Below, piece after piece: positions 36,183 to 45,900 of a stretch of 62,757 bases of DNA. The stretch spans positions 1 through 62,757 of the forward strand of contig DYDA01000001.1 of assembly GCA_020718105.1 (NCBI GenBank). Reading direction: 5' to 3'. This DNA comes from Micavibrio sp. (GTDB lineage Bacteria; Pseudomonadota; Alphaproteobacteria; UBA9219). Under the pieces are notes generated by a model. The model saw nothing but the letters and a program-made list of their open reading frames with translations, was not told the DNA's origin and searched no databases. Each line of letters starts with the position of its first letter. Position 1 is the first letter of the stretch. The position numbers and the translations under genes were made by a program.

Positions 36183-36383
36183 CTATGCAATAATATCGGG
36201 CAAAAGCTCGCTTTCAAGGCGCAAAATATCGTCCCTAAGCGCCAATTTTCGCTTTTTCAGCCGCGCCAATTGCACCATGTCGGGAACCGACCGTTGTGCC
36301 AGCGCCAAAATGGCATCGTCAAGATCGCGATGCTCGGCCTTAAGGATTTCTAATCGTTCGAGGAGTTTTTCTTGCTGGCTCAT
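36183..36383 (-). CDS. DUF465/YdcH-like small coiled-coil protein
   Basis: 66 residues, wholly helical and charged: EKLLERLEILKAEHRDLDDA followed by LARLKKRKLALRDDILRLES. The AEHRDLDDAI and LKKRKLALRDEI-type motifs identify the DUF465 (YdcH) family, whose role is unknown. It ends 13 bp before rmuC on the same strand. The ATG at 36383 follows AGAACC at a reasonable distance. Confidence comes from the motif and length. Confidence 0.85.
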   Translation of the reverse strand: MSQQEKLLERLEILKAEHRDLDDAILALAQRSVPDMVQLARLKKRKLALRDDILRLESELLPDIIA

Positions 36384-36461
36384 AAGGGTTCTTCAATACC
36401 TGATTGGAAAAGGAGCAGCATTATAGCAAAAAAGAACGCCTTGCGCCATGATTCCCTTTTT

Positions 36462-36866
36462 TCAGGGGGCAGCTGCCGTTGCGCCGCCCTTGCAGCCCAT
36501 CAGCCATAAATCATAAACGGGATGCTCCATCGCTGATAAAGCGGGGCTAGAGGCGAACATCCAGCCCTTAAAAACCCCTGCTTCCGTTTGGCCTGCCTTT
36601 ATTTCGCTGACTTCCAAAAAAGCCGCCGATTCGGGTGTTTCATCGGGTGTCGTTTCGCGGCAGCTATGCGCCGTAACGAAAAGCGTGCCGAACTTATAGG
36701 GCGTTTCCGTTTGAACATCGATTTCTTCAACCCGTGCCGTCACCTTATCCAAAACGCGCAAAACCGCCATGGGTTTTTCCACGCTAGGCACAGCCGCCAG
36801 GACGGGCAGAGAAAGCAAAGTTGCCAAAGCCCCCATCACGCCACAAACAAGCAAGCGCACCCTCAC
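36462..36866 (-). CDS. DUF2155 periplasmic protein
   Basis: 134 residues with a signal peptide (LLVCGVMGALATLLSLPVLA). The mature part contains VLRVLDKVTARVEEIDVQTE, FGTLFVTAHSCRETTPDETP and GWMFASSPALSAMEHPVYDLWLMGCK, which is the DUF2155 pattern with its conserved Cys pair. The family is alphaproteobacterial and usually sits next to NDUFA12 and MlaD genes, as here. Its role is unknown; a link to cell envelope integrity is only inferred. Starts in an ATGA overlap with the mlaD-like gene. Confidence 0.88.
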   Translation of the reverse strand: MRVRLLVCGVMGALATLLSLPVLAAVPSVEKPMAVLRVLDKVTARVEEIDVQTETPYKFGTLFVTAHSCRETTPDETPESAAFLEVSEIKAGQTEAGVFKGWMFASSPALSAMEHPVYDLWLMGCKGGATAAAP

Positions 36867-37417
36867 GGCAATGTCGGCTCAGCCACGGGCGCAGCGATGG
36901 GCGCGATGGCAGGGACAGAAGGCGTTGCAGGAGCGGCTGGAGCGGCAGGCGCAGCCTCAGCCTTTTTGCTGTAGATGAGTTGGCCAATTAAATCATCAAG
37001 GCGCATCGGCGCTTGTGTGCGGGTGAGCTTGCCACTACCGTCCGTTGGAATTATGTCTTCTTCGACGCCAATCTCAAGCGACAGATACTTGCCCCCCAAA
37101 AGGCTTTCACTGGCCACCATCGCAATGGTATCGGTCGGCAATTCCACAGAAGGCAAAAGGGTCATTTTCATACGAACAAGATATTGCGCAGGGCCTGGTT
37201 CGGTGATCAACTTCATTTCAGCAATCGAGCCAACCTTCACGCCGTTGATCTTGACGTCGCCGCCCTCTTTCAGGCCATCCACCATCGGGAAATTCGCTGA
37301 AACGGTGTAACCCTCAACCTTACGCAAATCCGCGCTGGAATAGGCAAAAACCAGAAAAAAACCGGCCACGATAAGAACGACGGCTCCCAGCACGGTTTCA
37401 ATTGCATTGCGTCCCAT
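36863..37417 (-). CDS. mlaD: MlaD-family phospholipid transport protein
   Basis: Membrane-anchored MCE-domain protein of the outer-membrane lipid asymmetry system. The ATG at 37417 follows AAGGAG by six bases and gives 184 residues. One helix (IETVLGAVVLIVAGFFLVFA) anchors it. The MCE domain follows: VSANFPMVDGLKEGGDVKING with VKVGSIAEMKL, then ASESLLGGKYLSLEIG. The last ~40 residues are an Ala/Pro repeat tail, unusual for MlaD. mlaE and mlaF are not in the window, so this may be an orphan component encoded here with NDUFA12 and DUF2155, a conserved alphaproteobacterial trio. Confidence 0.9.
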   Translation of the reverse strand: MGRNAIETVLGAVVLIVAGFFLVFAYSSADLRKVEGYTVSANFPMVDGLKEGGDVKINGVKVGSIAEMKLITEPGPAQYLVRMKMTLLPSVELPTDTIAMVASESLLGGKYLSLEIGVEEDIIPTDGSGKLTRTQAPMRLDDLIGQLIYSKKAEAAPAAPAAPATPSVPAIAPIAAPVAEPTLP

Positions 37418-37443
37418 AACCAACTCCTTCATTTTATTTTTGT

Positions 37444-37851
37444 TCACGCAGGCGGTTGCCACGCTTCAACCTTTTGAGGGCAAGGCTCTGCCTCTTTTTT
37501 CAGCCAAAGCCCCATCACGCGCCCCGACGGAAAAGAAGCCGCCACAGTTCCTGTAAGATTCGGATGATGCTTCTTATCTTTACCATAACGGCTTCCCCCA
37601 CCTTTCGGCAAGGGTTGATCGCACAGATGATGAAGCCACGCGAAATTTTCTGGCGGAACCTTGGTCGCTTCAGGCTCTCCCGCGTACAAAACCCATCTTT
37701 TTTCGGTTTTCTTTGGCCCGCGCCACGATTTGCGCACAACATAGTAACGGTTGCCATAGGCATCCGTGAAAGCCAATCGCCCGAACAGCGCCACCGTTAG
37801 CACAGTCCCGATTTGAGCCAGTCGCCTTATCCATGAAAATGCTTCGTTCAT
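37444..37851 (-). CDS. NADH:ubiquinone oxidoreductase accessory subunit, NDUFA12 family
   Basis: Homologue of the mitochondrial complex I 17.2-kDa accessory subunit, found in alphaproteobacteria and mitochondria. With the ATG at 37851 it has 135 residues. Diagnostic patches: GRLAFTDAYGNRYYVVRKSW, KRWVLYAGEPEATKVPPENF and AWLHHLCDQPLPKG. HHPNLTGTVAASFPSG is the usual C-terminal region. An upstream in-frame ATG at 37890 adds a basic stretch with no family support. It stabilises complex I peripherally; this is established for the mitochondrial protein and inferred here. Confidence 0.92.
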   Translation of the reverse strand: MNEAFSWIRRLAQIGTVLTVALFGRLAFTDAYGNRYYVVRKSWRGPKKTEKRWVLYAGEPEATKVPPENFAWLHHLCDQPLPKGGGSRYGKDKKHHPNLTGTVAASFPSGRVMGLWLKKEAEPCPQKVEAWQPPA

Positions 37852-38003
37852 TTTGTTTCTGTCTTTCTTTACTTTTCTTCTGCCACCCAATTCCTAAAAA
37901 AGATGTGAACAACTTTTAACAAAGCTTCCCTTAAAAAGGGTTTTATCAAGGATTTACCAAGGTCTGCCGCAACCGCCCCCTGTGAGTATCTTTTTCTTTA
38001 AAT

Positions 38004-38054
38004 TCACTATATTTTGTGCCATAAAATGATTGCACCACATCATCTTGTGGATAA
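38004..38054 (+). promoter_or_regulatory. Tandem NrdR boxes with an overlapping DnaA box
   Basis: Box 1 (38004-38019) reads TCACTATATTTTGTGC, close to the NrdR consensus acaCwAtATaTwGtgt. Box 2 (38035-38050) reads CCACATCATCTTGTGG, weaker but with perfect CCACA/TGTGG ends. The boxes are offset by 31 bp, the spacing known for NrdR tandem operators. TTATCCACA on the minus strand (38046-38054) overlaps box 2 and is an exact DnaA box. All lie 34-84 bp upstream of the NrdJ-like gene. NrdR and DnaA both control ribonucleotide reductase genes in other bacteria. Confidence 0.7.
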
Positions 38055-38087
38055 CTTTGATTTTGCTGAAAAACAAAGGTTTCCCCC

Positions 38088-40229
38088 ATGTACTTGGAAC
38101 GACTTTTCACGACGGGCGCGCTCCTTCCTTGGAATGCCATGCATTTTGTCACGGCAGGCAGTAAGGACGCCGTTCTTAATCCCCCTCTTCAAGTGCCCGC
38201 GACTTGGAGCCTTGAAGCGGCTCAGTCTTTTCAAGAAGCTTTGTGCCTTGCGGCGCCCACCACACGCCGCGTGGTTGAGGAAAATACGATCCCTTCATGG
38301 TTGTGGCAGCATCGCGCCAATGGGCACGCCATGGCCCCCGAACGATCGGTTATGGATGTTTTGAACCGCGTGGTGGGCGCGGCAACTTATCGTGGCTGGC
38401 AACAAGGCTTTTGGCCGGACGAAGCGACAGCCAGCGTCTTTTATGATGAAACCCGCGCCGCGATGCTTACGGGCCGCCTTGTGATCGATCCGCGCATACT
38501 GAAAACCCTTGGCCTTGATTGGGCCTATGGCCAAGCGGCAGTAACAACCAAAACAGCAGCGCCTAGCGCTTCCTTACCCCAAACACTTATCGTGCAAAAC
38601 GAAACCATTGATGCCCTGCTGCGCGAAGAGCAACCCGCCACACGTGAAAAATGGCAAAGCTTCTTTGAAAAAAGCCTAAGCCATACCACGAGCACGCTGG
38701 CCTTTGCCGATACCATGGCGCAGTGGGGATCGGGGCCAAGCGCTTCAACGGAAGCCCCCAGCGCAACCCTTAATCTGCTGGCTTTCCGACAAGACGATGG
38801 AGGGATTGATGCGACAGGCCTTCGCCACGCCACGAAGTTGGCCGTTCTTTTGTGTGAGCTTTTCTATAACGAGATGGTCGTAACGGTCTCTGCCGAACGG
38901 CCGCTTGCGATTAATATGGGCAATCTAGCCGCTATGCTGATGAGCCTCGCCTTGCCTTATGATAGCGCTTCTGCGCGGGGCACGGCGGCTTCTTTGGCGG
39001 CCATCGTCACGGCGACGGCGGCCTCAACCTCGGCGCGGATCGCCCAAAAAGTTGGAAGCTGTGCCGCTTTTGCCGGTGACCGCGAGACAACTTTACGCGC
39101 CATGAGTAACAGGCTGCGGGCAACTTTTAATGAAAAGACCGATTATGACCGCCTTGCGGTTTTGCCTCAAACAATCCGGATCGACTCTGGCGCGGATTTG
39201 GTTCTTATCGCCACGGCGCGTTATGCCAGCGAGGAAGCCTTGCACCTCGTCAGGCAGCATGGCCTTCGGCATCTTCACCTCACCACGATCACGCCTGTTC
39301 CCTCTCTTGCGTCATTGCTGGACAGCGCAAGCGTAGGCGTGATGCCCGAAACAGCCTTGGTTTGCGACTATGCCCTTGGCGAAGAGTTGTTTGAGCGCCG
39401 CGCACGCCCTGCGTTGAGGATAGCGCTGGAAGAGCTAGGCTATGCGCCAGAGGATCAAAAGGCCATTCTTGATCACATCACGGGCTATCGCACCTTGAAA
39501 GCTGCGCCCGCTATCAGCCTTACGACGCTGAGCGACAGAGGGTTGCCCGATGAGGCGTTGGAGCGCATCGAAGCCGCGTTGCCCTTCGTGAGCCAGCTAC
39601 GCCTTGCCGTTACGCCATGGGTGATCGGCCTTGATTTATGCCGCATCAACCTTGGCCTGAGTGAGCAAGAGCTTCAAAATCCCGCTTTTGATATGCTGCA
39701 TCATCTAGGGTTTTCGACGCAAGAAATCAAAATCGCCAACGCCTTTTGTTGTGGCCATAATACCCTTGATGGCGTGAGTGAGCTTAAAGAGGAACATCGC
39801 ACGCTCTTTGAAACGGTGAAAACCATTCCGCTTGATGCCCCCCTTGCTATGGCAGCGGCCATGCAAAGCTTTATCACGGACGATGTTACGTTGACGCTTG
39901 CTTTGCCAGCCACGCTGGATGCGAAGGCTCGCGCTTCACTGGTTTTGCGCGCATGGGAATTGGGCTTGAAAAGCCTGAAGCTCACGCAACAAACCTCGGC
40001 TACCGTTCCTCTTCATCAAGCAAAGCGGGCCACCTTACCAACAGCGGCGCGGGTCATGAAGCGCAAGACGCCAAGCCTTAGCGCCACGCACCCTGTTCTT
40101 AATCGCAAAAAACAAACGGGCGAGAGCGCGGCTAAACCTAAGGCCAAAGCGACAGCCCGTGCCGTTAGCTTGCATCGCAAAGCCGCACCCTTAACAGGAA
40201 AAACAACCCTGCCATCAAAACGGGGATAA
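38088..40229 (+). CDS. Degenerate class II (B12-dependent) ribonucleotide reductase paralogue lacking the catalytic core
   Basis: 713 residues, related to NrdJ at both ends. Residues ~35-150 match its N-terminal region (VPATWSLEAA, then ERSVMDVLNRVVGAATYRGW and TLGLDWAYG, equivalent to the NrdJ TGLHWAYG). The next ~65 residues replace some 300 that in NrdJ hold the Cys residues and the NPCSE radical-site motif. Homology resumes at LNLLAFRQDDGGID and continues through LMSLALPYDSASARG, ALEELGYAPEDQKAI, GYRTLKAAPAIS, FDMLHHLGFSTQEIKIAN and MQSFITDD. The Gly-rich TGTIG loop has become VPSLASL. It ends in a basic Lys-rich tail. It therefore cannot be a functional reductase, but is intact and preceded by NrdR boxes. 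A weak hairpin at 40235-40248 follows. A regulatory or scaffold role is inference. Confidence 0.75.
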   Translation: MYLERLFTTGALLPWNAMHFVTAGSKDAVLNPPLQVPATWSLEAAQSFQEALCLAAPTTRRVVEENTIPSWLWQHRANGHAMAPERSVMDVLNRVVGAATYRGWQQGFWPDEATASVFYDETRAAMLTGRLVIDPRILKTLGLDWAYGQAAVTTKTAAPSASLPQTLIVQNETIDALLREEQPATREKWQSFFEKSLSHTTSTLAFADTMAQWGSGPSASTEAPSATLNLLAFRQDDGGIDATGLRHATKLAVLLCELFYNEMVVTVSAERPLAINMGNLAAMLMSLALPYDSASARGTAASLAAIVTATAASTSARIAQKVGSCAAFAGDRETTLRAMSNRLRATFNEKTDYDRLAVLPQTIRIDSGADLVLIATARYASEEALHLVRQHGLRHLHLTTITPVPSLASLLDSASVGVMPETALVCDYALGEELFERRARPALRIALEELGYAPEDQKAILDHITGYRTLKAAPAISLTTLSDRGLPDEALERIEAALPFVSQLRLAVTPWVIGLDLCRINLGLSEQELQNPAFDMLHHLGFSTQEIKIANAFCCGHNTLDGVSELKEEHRTLFETVKTIPLDAPLAMAAAMQSFITDDVTLTLALPATLDAKARASLVLRAWELGLKSLKLTQQTSATVPLHQAKRATLPTAARVMKRKTPSLSATHPVLNRKKQTGESAAKPKAKATARAVSLHRKAAPLTGKTTLPSKRG

Positions 40230-40271
40230 CCGGCGCCTTGCGTAAGGCTGCCCCAATGAAGCGAACCAGCG

Positions 40272-42209
40272 TTAGGCTGTCTTTAATGCCGTAAGGAAAG
40301 TTTCAAATTCAGTCTTCAGTTGGCTGGCTTGTTGCGTCAAATCTTGAGCCGCGACCAAAACACGATGAGAGGACGCACCCGTGTTGCCTGCCGCTTCCGT
40401 GACAGAGGCAATGTTACGCGTGACTTCCTGCGTCCCTTGGCTTGCATCTGTTGCGCTGCGCGCAATTTCTTGTGTGGCCGCTGTCTGTTGTTGCACAGAG
40501 GCCGAAATAGAACCTGATATGCAGCTCATCTCCTCAATGATGCGACATATATCCTTGATCGCCTCAGCAGAGGCTTGGCTTACTTGTTGGACAGAAGCGA
40601 TTTGGGTAGAAATTTCTTCCGTTGCTTTAGCCGAGCTATTGGCAAGGTTTTTGACTTCAGCGGCAACGACAGCAAAGCCTTTGCCTGCGTCTCCGGCTCT
40701 TGCCGCTTCTATCGTCGCATTAAGCGCTAAAAGGTTTGTCTGTGCCGCGATGCCAGAAATCATGCTGGTAACTTCGCCGATTTTCTTGGCCGCATCGATC
40801 AACGCTCCCACGCGCGCGCCTGCCTTTGTGGCATCTTCAACCGCTTTGATGGAAACTTGAGACGACCTTGCAACTTGTCCCGCGATTTCATTAATGGATG
40901 CCGTCAGCTCCTCACTTGCGCTGGCAACTGTCTGGACATTGGCGGTGGCCGCTTCTGAAGCGGTGGCGACAATCGTTGAGCGATTAAGCGTATCTTCTGC
41001 CGTAGAAGCAAGCGATTGGGCGGCGGTTTGAAGCTCTGCCGCTGCATGAGAGATAGATGTCACAATTTCCATCATCGCACGTTTGAATTGTTCCGTCGCG
41101 GCATCAACTTTTTTCTGGCGCTGTTTCACCGCGTCTTCTTGCGACTGCGCATCCTCAAGCTCTTTTGCTTTAATCAAACTCTCTTTAAACACCTGAGCCA
41201 TTTTGGCTATCTCACCAATCTCATCGTTCGATTTTACGTCTATTGTTACATTTGTATCGCCAGCGGCCAAAGATTCTAACGTCCTGACAACACGGGACAA
41301 TGCAGCAAAAGAGCCCATCAGCATCCGCGTTAGAACGCCCATGGATAAAAGAAAGACGATTAGCGCTCCGCCAAACGTCAACAGACGCATGTTTTTTTCA
41401 TAAAGATGGCTGTCCGTCTGATCCGTTGCCATAACGAGATGGGCTAAGGGCGTTTTATCAAAACTTAAAACAGGAACAAGGCTCGTCGTAAACAGTTTCT
41501 GTCCTGAAGGAACGATAGCGGAAATTTGCTTTCCAAGGGTTGGTATATCTAAAGAAAACACGGAAAAGATTTCTTTGTTTGTATCATAAAGAGGGCGGCC
41601 ACCTGAATCGGCCATCATAAAATCAGCGCCTGTCTCACCTTTTAAGGCTGTCATGGCATTAAGGGGTGAGGCAGCAAAAACAGAAGCACCTACAAGTTTC
41701 CCTCGTTTATAAAGCGGAAAAACGACAAAGGTTTTGATCTTGCCATCGGCATCCATCCCCATGCCGCGCTGTAATTTTCCTGTCTTAAAGGCAAGCTCTA
41801 TAAGATTGACAGGATGCTTTGTCCCTTCGTATTGACCGGATGTGGCATAAAGAATAGAGCCGCCGTCATTCACAATATACAGATTGCTGATAAGCCCAGA
41901 AGAAAGCATGAAGCGTGCTGAGTTTTCAAGAAACTCTGTCATCTTGGGCTTATCATTGATGCTCACTGAATCGAGAAAATCGCGATCCCGATTAATGGCA
42001 GAGGCATTAAATTCGACATGATCCATGTTGGCAGAGATCGTTTTCTGCCATAACGTGGCTATATTAATCAGACTTGTTTCGCTACACCGCGTTTGCACGC
42101 TTTGATATAAAAACAAGGCCGCCCCAATGAGAACCCCCGCCACGATAAGCGTGGAGGACACAGAAAGAAGGATAATACGCGTTTTCAACGATACGGTATT
42201 AGCTGTCAT
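40272..42209 (-). CDS. Methyl-accepting chemotaxis protein
   Basis: 645-residue transmembrane chemoreceptor. Helix 1 (~12-35) and helix 2 (~280-302) bracket a ~240-residue periplasmic Cache-like sensor ([37 protein letters not shown]). A HAMP domain (~303-355) ends in [19 protein letters not shown]. The signalling domain has the hairpin tip [20 protein letters not shown] and [16 protein letters not shown], which binds CheA and CheW. No CheR-tethering pentapeptide is seen at the C-terminus. The ligand is unknown. No che genes are in the window. It lies 51 bp beyond the rhodanese gene on the same strand. Confidence 0.95.
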   Translation of the reverse strand: MTANTVSLKTRIILLSVSSTLIVAGVLIGAALFLYQSVQTRCSETSLINIATLWQKTISANMDHVEFNASAINRDRDFLDSVSINDKPKMTEFLENSARFMLSSGLISNLYIVNDGGSILYATSGQYEGTKHPVNLIELAFKTGKLQRGMGMDADGKIKTFVVFPLYKRGKLVGASVFAASPLNAMTALKGETGADFMMADSGGRPLYDTNKEIFSVFSLDIPTLGKQISAIVPSGQKLFTTSLVPVLSFDKTPLAHLVMATDQTDSHLYEKNMRLLTFGGALIVFLLSMGVLTRMLMGSFAALSRVVRTLESLAAGDTNVTIDVKSNDEIGEIAKMAQVFKESLIKAKELEDAQSQEDAVKQRQKKVDAATEQFKRAMMEIVTSISHAAAELQTAAQSLASTAEDTLNRSTIVATASEAATANVQTVASASEELTASINEIAGQVARSSQVSIKAVEDATKAGARVGALIDAAKKIGEVTSMISGIAAQTNLLALNATIEAARAGDAGKGFAVVAAEVKNLANSSAKATEEISTQIASVQQVSQASAEAIKDICRIIEEMSCISGSISASVQQQTAATQEIARSATDASQGTQEVTRNIASVTEAAGNTGASSHRVLVAAQDLTQQASQLKTEFETFLTALKTA

Positions 42210-42260
42210 CTTGAGCCTTCTTTGGTGCGTGGGCGGGGGTAAAGCACAAGCCTTAATTCC

Positions 42261-42722
42261 TTATTCGACGGCATAACCAGCTTCTTTCCATGCGGGATAG
42301 CCCACACGGAAATAGTAAACCTTCTTGTAGCCCCATTCGATGGCTTTGGCGGCCATCGCTGCACTTAACGGACACTTAATGCCCTGACAATACATCACAA
42401 CAGGCTTATCCGCTGTTGTCAGTTTTTCAAGGCTCGCCTTAACAACGGCGAAATCGGCATCCGTAGGCGTTTTGGAGAGGGGAACATTTTCGGCACCAGA
42501 AATGCGGCCTGAATCAAACGCCGCCTTGCTGCGTGAATCAACAAAAAGGACACCGGCATCAAAAAGCTCTTTGGCTTTTTTGACATCGATTGTTTCAACG
42601 CCTGCTACAGATTCAACCGATAATTCTTCTGCTTGGGCTGCTTGAGGGGCGCTCATGGAGCATAGCGCCATGAAGGCCAACATAGACAAAGACAAAAAAC
42701 GCTTGGTTTTTAAGAATAGCAT
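42261..42722 (-). CDS. Periplasmic rhodanese-domain protein
   Basis: Single-domain rhodanese with a signal peptide (FLSLSMLAFMALCSMSAPQA). The ATG at 42722 follows GAAGGAGA by six bases, so 153 residues; an in-frame upstream ATG at 42737 is worse placed. VLFVDSRSKAAFDSGRISGA is the rhodanese beta-alpha region, and VVMYCQGIKCPLSAAMAAKA holds the active-site loop Cys with a second Cys six residues on. Thiosulfate or persulfide sulfur transfer in the periplasm is the family role; the substrate is not known. The start region shares a divergent, CtrA-motif-rich promoter with the TPR gene. Confidence 0.92.
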   Translation of the reverse strand: MLFLKTKRFLSLSMLAFMALCSMSAPQAAQAEELSVESVAGVETIDVKKAKELFDAGVLFVDSRSKAAFDSGRISGAENVPLSKTPTDADFAVVKASLEKLTTADKPVVMYCQGIKCPLSAAMAAKAIEWGYKKVYYFRVGYPAWKEAGYAVE

Positions 42723-42755
42723 GAGATTCTCCTTCAATAAGGGGGGGGAGTCTTT

Positions 42756-42922
42756 ATGGTTAAAGCGGCATTGGTTAATAATTCTTAAATGAGGCGCATA
42801 CAGAAAAAAAGCAATGATCGGATTAAGAGGATTGAACCTGAGCGCTTTTTGATGAGCGATAAGAATTATTGCTGTTTTTTTTCTTGCGCATGGGCTAAAT
42901 GGTTAAGGTCTCTCTTAACCAT
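42756..42922. promoter_or_regulatory. CtrA-type TTAACCAT cluster between rhodanese and TPR genes
   Basis: ATGGTTAA (minus-strand TTAACCAT) lies at 42756-42763. A perfect inverted pair, ATGGTTAAG (42899-42907) and CTTAACCAT (42914-42922), is separated by six bases and spans 24 bp. TTAACCAT is the CtrA half-site; the full CtrA box is TTAA-N7-TTAA, and here the TTAA centres are N8 apart, so the fit is close but not exact. Two further TTAA pairs (42775-42778, 42785-42788) lie between. The region serves two divergent genes. It could also form a hairpin in RNA. Confidence 0.55.
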
Positions 42923-42932
42923 GTTTTTCGCT

Positions 42933-45900
42933 ATGTCGCGAGCTATCCTTGTTATTGCGTGTTTTGTTGTCGCCCTCTTTGGGGCGTCTTTGTCGTTGGC
43001 TGCCGTTGAAAAAACAGGGCAAGCGGAGGGGGGGGGCGCATCCGTTGTTTTAAGGACGGGGCAGCATCCATCGTTTGATCGTGTCGTTTTTGATGCGCCC
43101 GCAGGCATGAGCTATAAGATCGAGCGCGCAGGAGAGCGTGTGATCGTTCGTTTTTCAAAGGCGGCGAAGGCCGTTCTGCCTCCTTCCAACTTATTGCGAG
43201 CCAAAGGTTTTCAAGTCGCAACCGATGGTGATGGCGCTGCACCTCTTGCTGTTTCCTTTTCTGTTGCGCAGCGTGCGATCTTAAAAGACTTTATGAGCGA
43301 TCGATCCATTGTGATCGATATAACAGGGCCACAGGCCAATGCCGCTCCCCCTTCCGCGCCGCCCTCTGCCCCCCCTTCCACGCCTGTTTTATCTTCGCCT
43401 CCAGTGGTTGCCGCCCCGCCGCCTGTTGCCCCGCCAGAAGCCAGTGAGCCTGTGCCGCCTTCGGTAAGCCAGCAGCAGGCTACGGAAAAGCCGGAGGCTG
43501 CCTTGCCAGAACCGGAAGCGACAGCCAACCAGCAGCCTGAAGAGATGGCTGTTCCTTCGCCTGTGCCGTCCCCTGTTGTTGAAGAAAAATCAGAAGCCCT
43601 CCCCTTGCCAGAGCAGCCCGTCCTTAATTGGCCGCCCGCCGCAACGGTCAGGCTGGACGTTAAGACTGAGCGTGAAATTATGGCTATAGCGCAAGAGCAG
43701 CCGCCGATGCCTGTTGCCGTTTTGGATCCTAAAATCGAAATTGGGACAGCCATTTTTGTGCGTGCGGGCTATGTGAACATTGTCTTTGATCGCAAGCTGG
43801 TGGGGGATGCTCTTGTGACATCGCCGTCGCCTCGCGTTAAGCTAGAGCCTATGGCGCTGCTGCGACAAACGGGGTTTCGGATTGCCGTTCCTGATCAAGT
43901 TGGCGTTCGTGCCACGCGCAAAGGCACGGCGTGGGAGGTTTTTTTGGTTCCACTCGGCGACACGACGCCTCTTTCAACCGAGTTTCTCTCTCAACCTAAT
44001 TTTGCCTTAGGGGCGCGTCTGTTGCTCCCTTCCTCCAATCCGCCAGAGCCCGTGATGATCCGTGATCCCGTCGTTGGGGATGATTTAATCGTGATTCCGT
44101 TTAAAGAGACGGGCGCTTTTACGTTGAAAAGAAGGCTGTCTGATTTCCTGATTATTCCCGCCGCGCAAGGTTTGGTGATCAAGCCGTGGCATGAAAAAGT
44201 CACAGCGCGCATTGTCCCCGATGGAATTGAGATTTCGGCGGAAGGCGGGCTAAAACTTTCGCCGTTGCAGGATATGGGACGGGATCCTCGCGCAGGACGT
44301 AGAGGCGGCGCTAACGAAAAGCCGTTGTTTGATTTTGAAAGATGGGCAGGCCAAGTGGGGGAGACCTTCACGCAAACGCGACAAAAACTAATGCAGACGA
44401 TTATTGCTGTTTCCGAAGAAGAACGGGCTCTGCCTCGCCTTGATATGGCGCGCCTTTATTTCTCGCATGGCATGGGGCATGAGGCTTTGGCCACTCTTGA
44501 CTTGCTTCGTAAAACCTTGCCGGAAATTGAGGTTTATCCCGAATATCTTGCGTTGCGTGGCGCGGTTCGTTTGCTGACGGGACGTGTCCAGGAGGGAACA
44601 ACTGATTTATCGCAGCCCTTTTTAAAGGATCAGGTCGATGTTGTCCTTTGGCGCGCTTATGGCGCTGGGCTTGCGCGTGATTTTACAGCGGCAAGGGAGC
44701 TGTTTAATTTATCACGCGGTGTGCTTGATCAATACCCCGATCCGTTGTTTTCGCGCTTTACAATTCTGGCGGCTGAGGCGGCGATTGCCGTTGATCAAGA
44801 CAAGGAGGCTTCAGAATGGCTCTCGCGCCTAGGGGACAGGAAAGGTCTTTCTCCGGCAGCCTTGGCAGCGATGAGGTATTTGCGCGGCGTCCTGTACAGC
44901 AAAACGGGACACGCCGATAAGGCCGAGATGCTTTGGCGGCAGGTTGTTCGTGGCGCGGATCGCCTTTATAAAATTCGTGCGGAGCTGGCTCTTATTGATC
45001 TGGGCGTTGCGACGAAATCTTTAACCCCCAAGCAAGCCGTCGATCGTTTGGAAGGTTTGCGCTATGCTTGGCGCGGCGATGATCTTGAGCTTGATGTTTT
45101 AAAGCGCCTTGGTGGGTATTATATGGAAGCCAAAGATTTTCAGGCGGGTTTTGCTGTTTTAGCGCAGGCTTTGCGCCTCTTCCCTTCGTCGCCCCAAACA
45201 ACAGCGTTGCGAACAGATATGATCAAGACATTTCATGATGTTTATATGACTGATCTCGGTCATGATTTATCGCCCATTGATGCGCTGTCTCTTTATACCA
45301 ATCATCAGGATTTAATTCCGGCGGGGGAGGAAGGCAACGCTGTGCGTCTTAATTTGGCGGAGCGTCTTGTTGATATAGATTTGCTGGATCAGGCTGCCAA
45401 ACTTCTTGAGACGTTGATTAAGAACAGCACCAAGCCAGAAGAAAAAGCGAAAACGCTGACCCGCCTTGCGGGGGTCAGGCTTTTGGATCACAAGGCTGAG
45501 GCCGCCCTCGCTTTGTTGGATCAAAGCCAAGGCGATGCGGCGGCTTTGTCTCAGAAAACAAAGGATGAGCGGTCCCTTTTGCGTGCCCGTGCCTTATCAG
45601 AATTGGGAAAATATCAAGAAGCTTTGGCCGCGCTGCCAGAGAGTGGGGGGCAGCCCGCCTTGTTGCTTCGCGCCGATATGGCTCTTCGCGCTAAGCAATG
45701 GGGCGATGCGACAAAGGCGTTGTTGGCTCTTGTTGGCTCACCTAAAGGGGGAGAAGGTTTGAGCGAAGAAAAGGCGACGTGGCTTGTTCATGCGGCGGTG
45801 GCTATGGCGCAAGGTGGAGATATAACGGGGCTTGATCGTGTGGCAGCCGAATACGGGGCGGCTATGGATAAAACCAGCAAGGCAGGCGTGTTTCGCGTCC

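Noticed and set aside
38046-38054. Replication origin at the single DnaA box upstream of the NrdJ-like gene
   Set aside because: One exact box is expected about twice by chance in the window; no cluster or AT-rich region is present.
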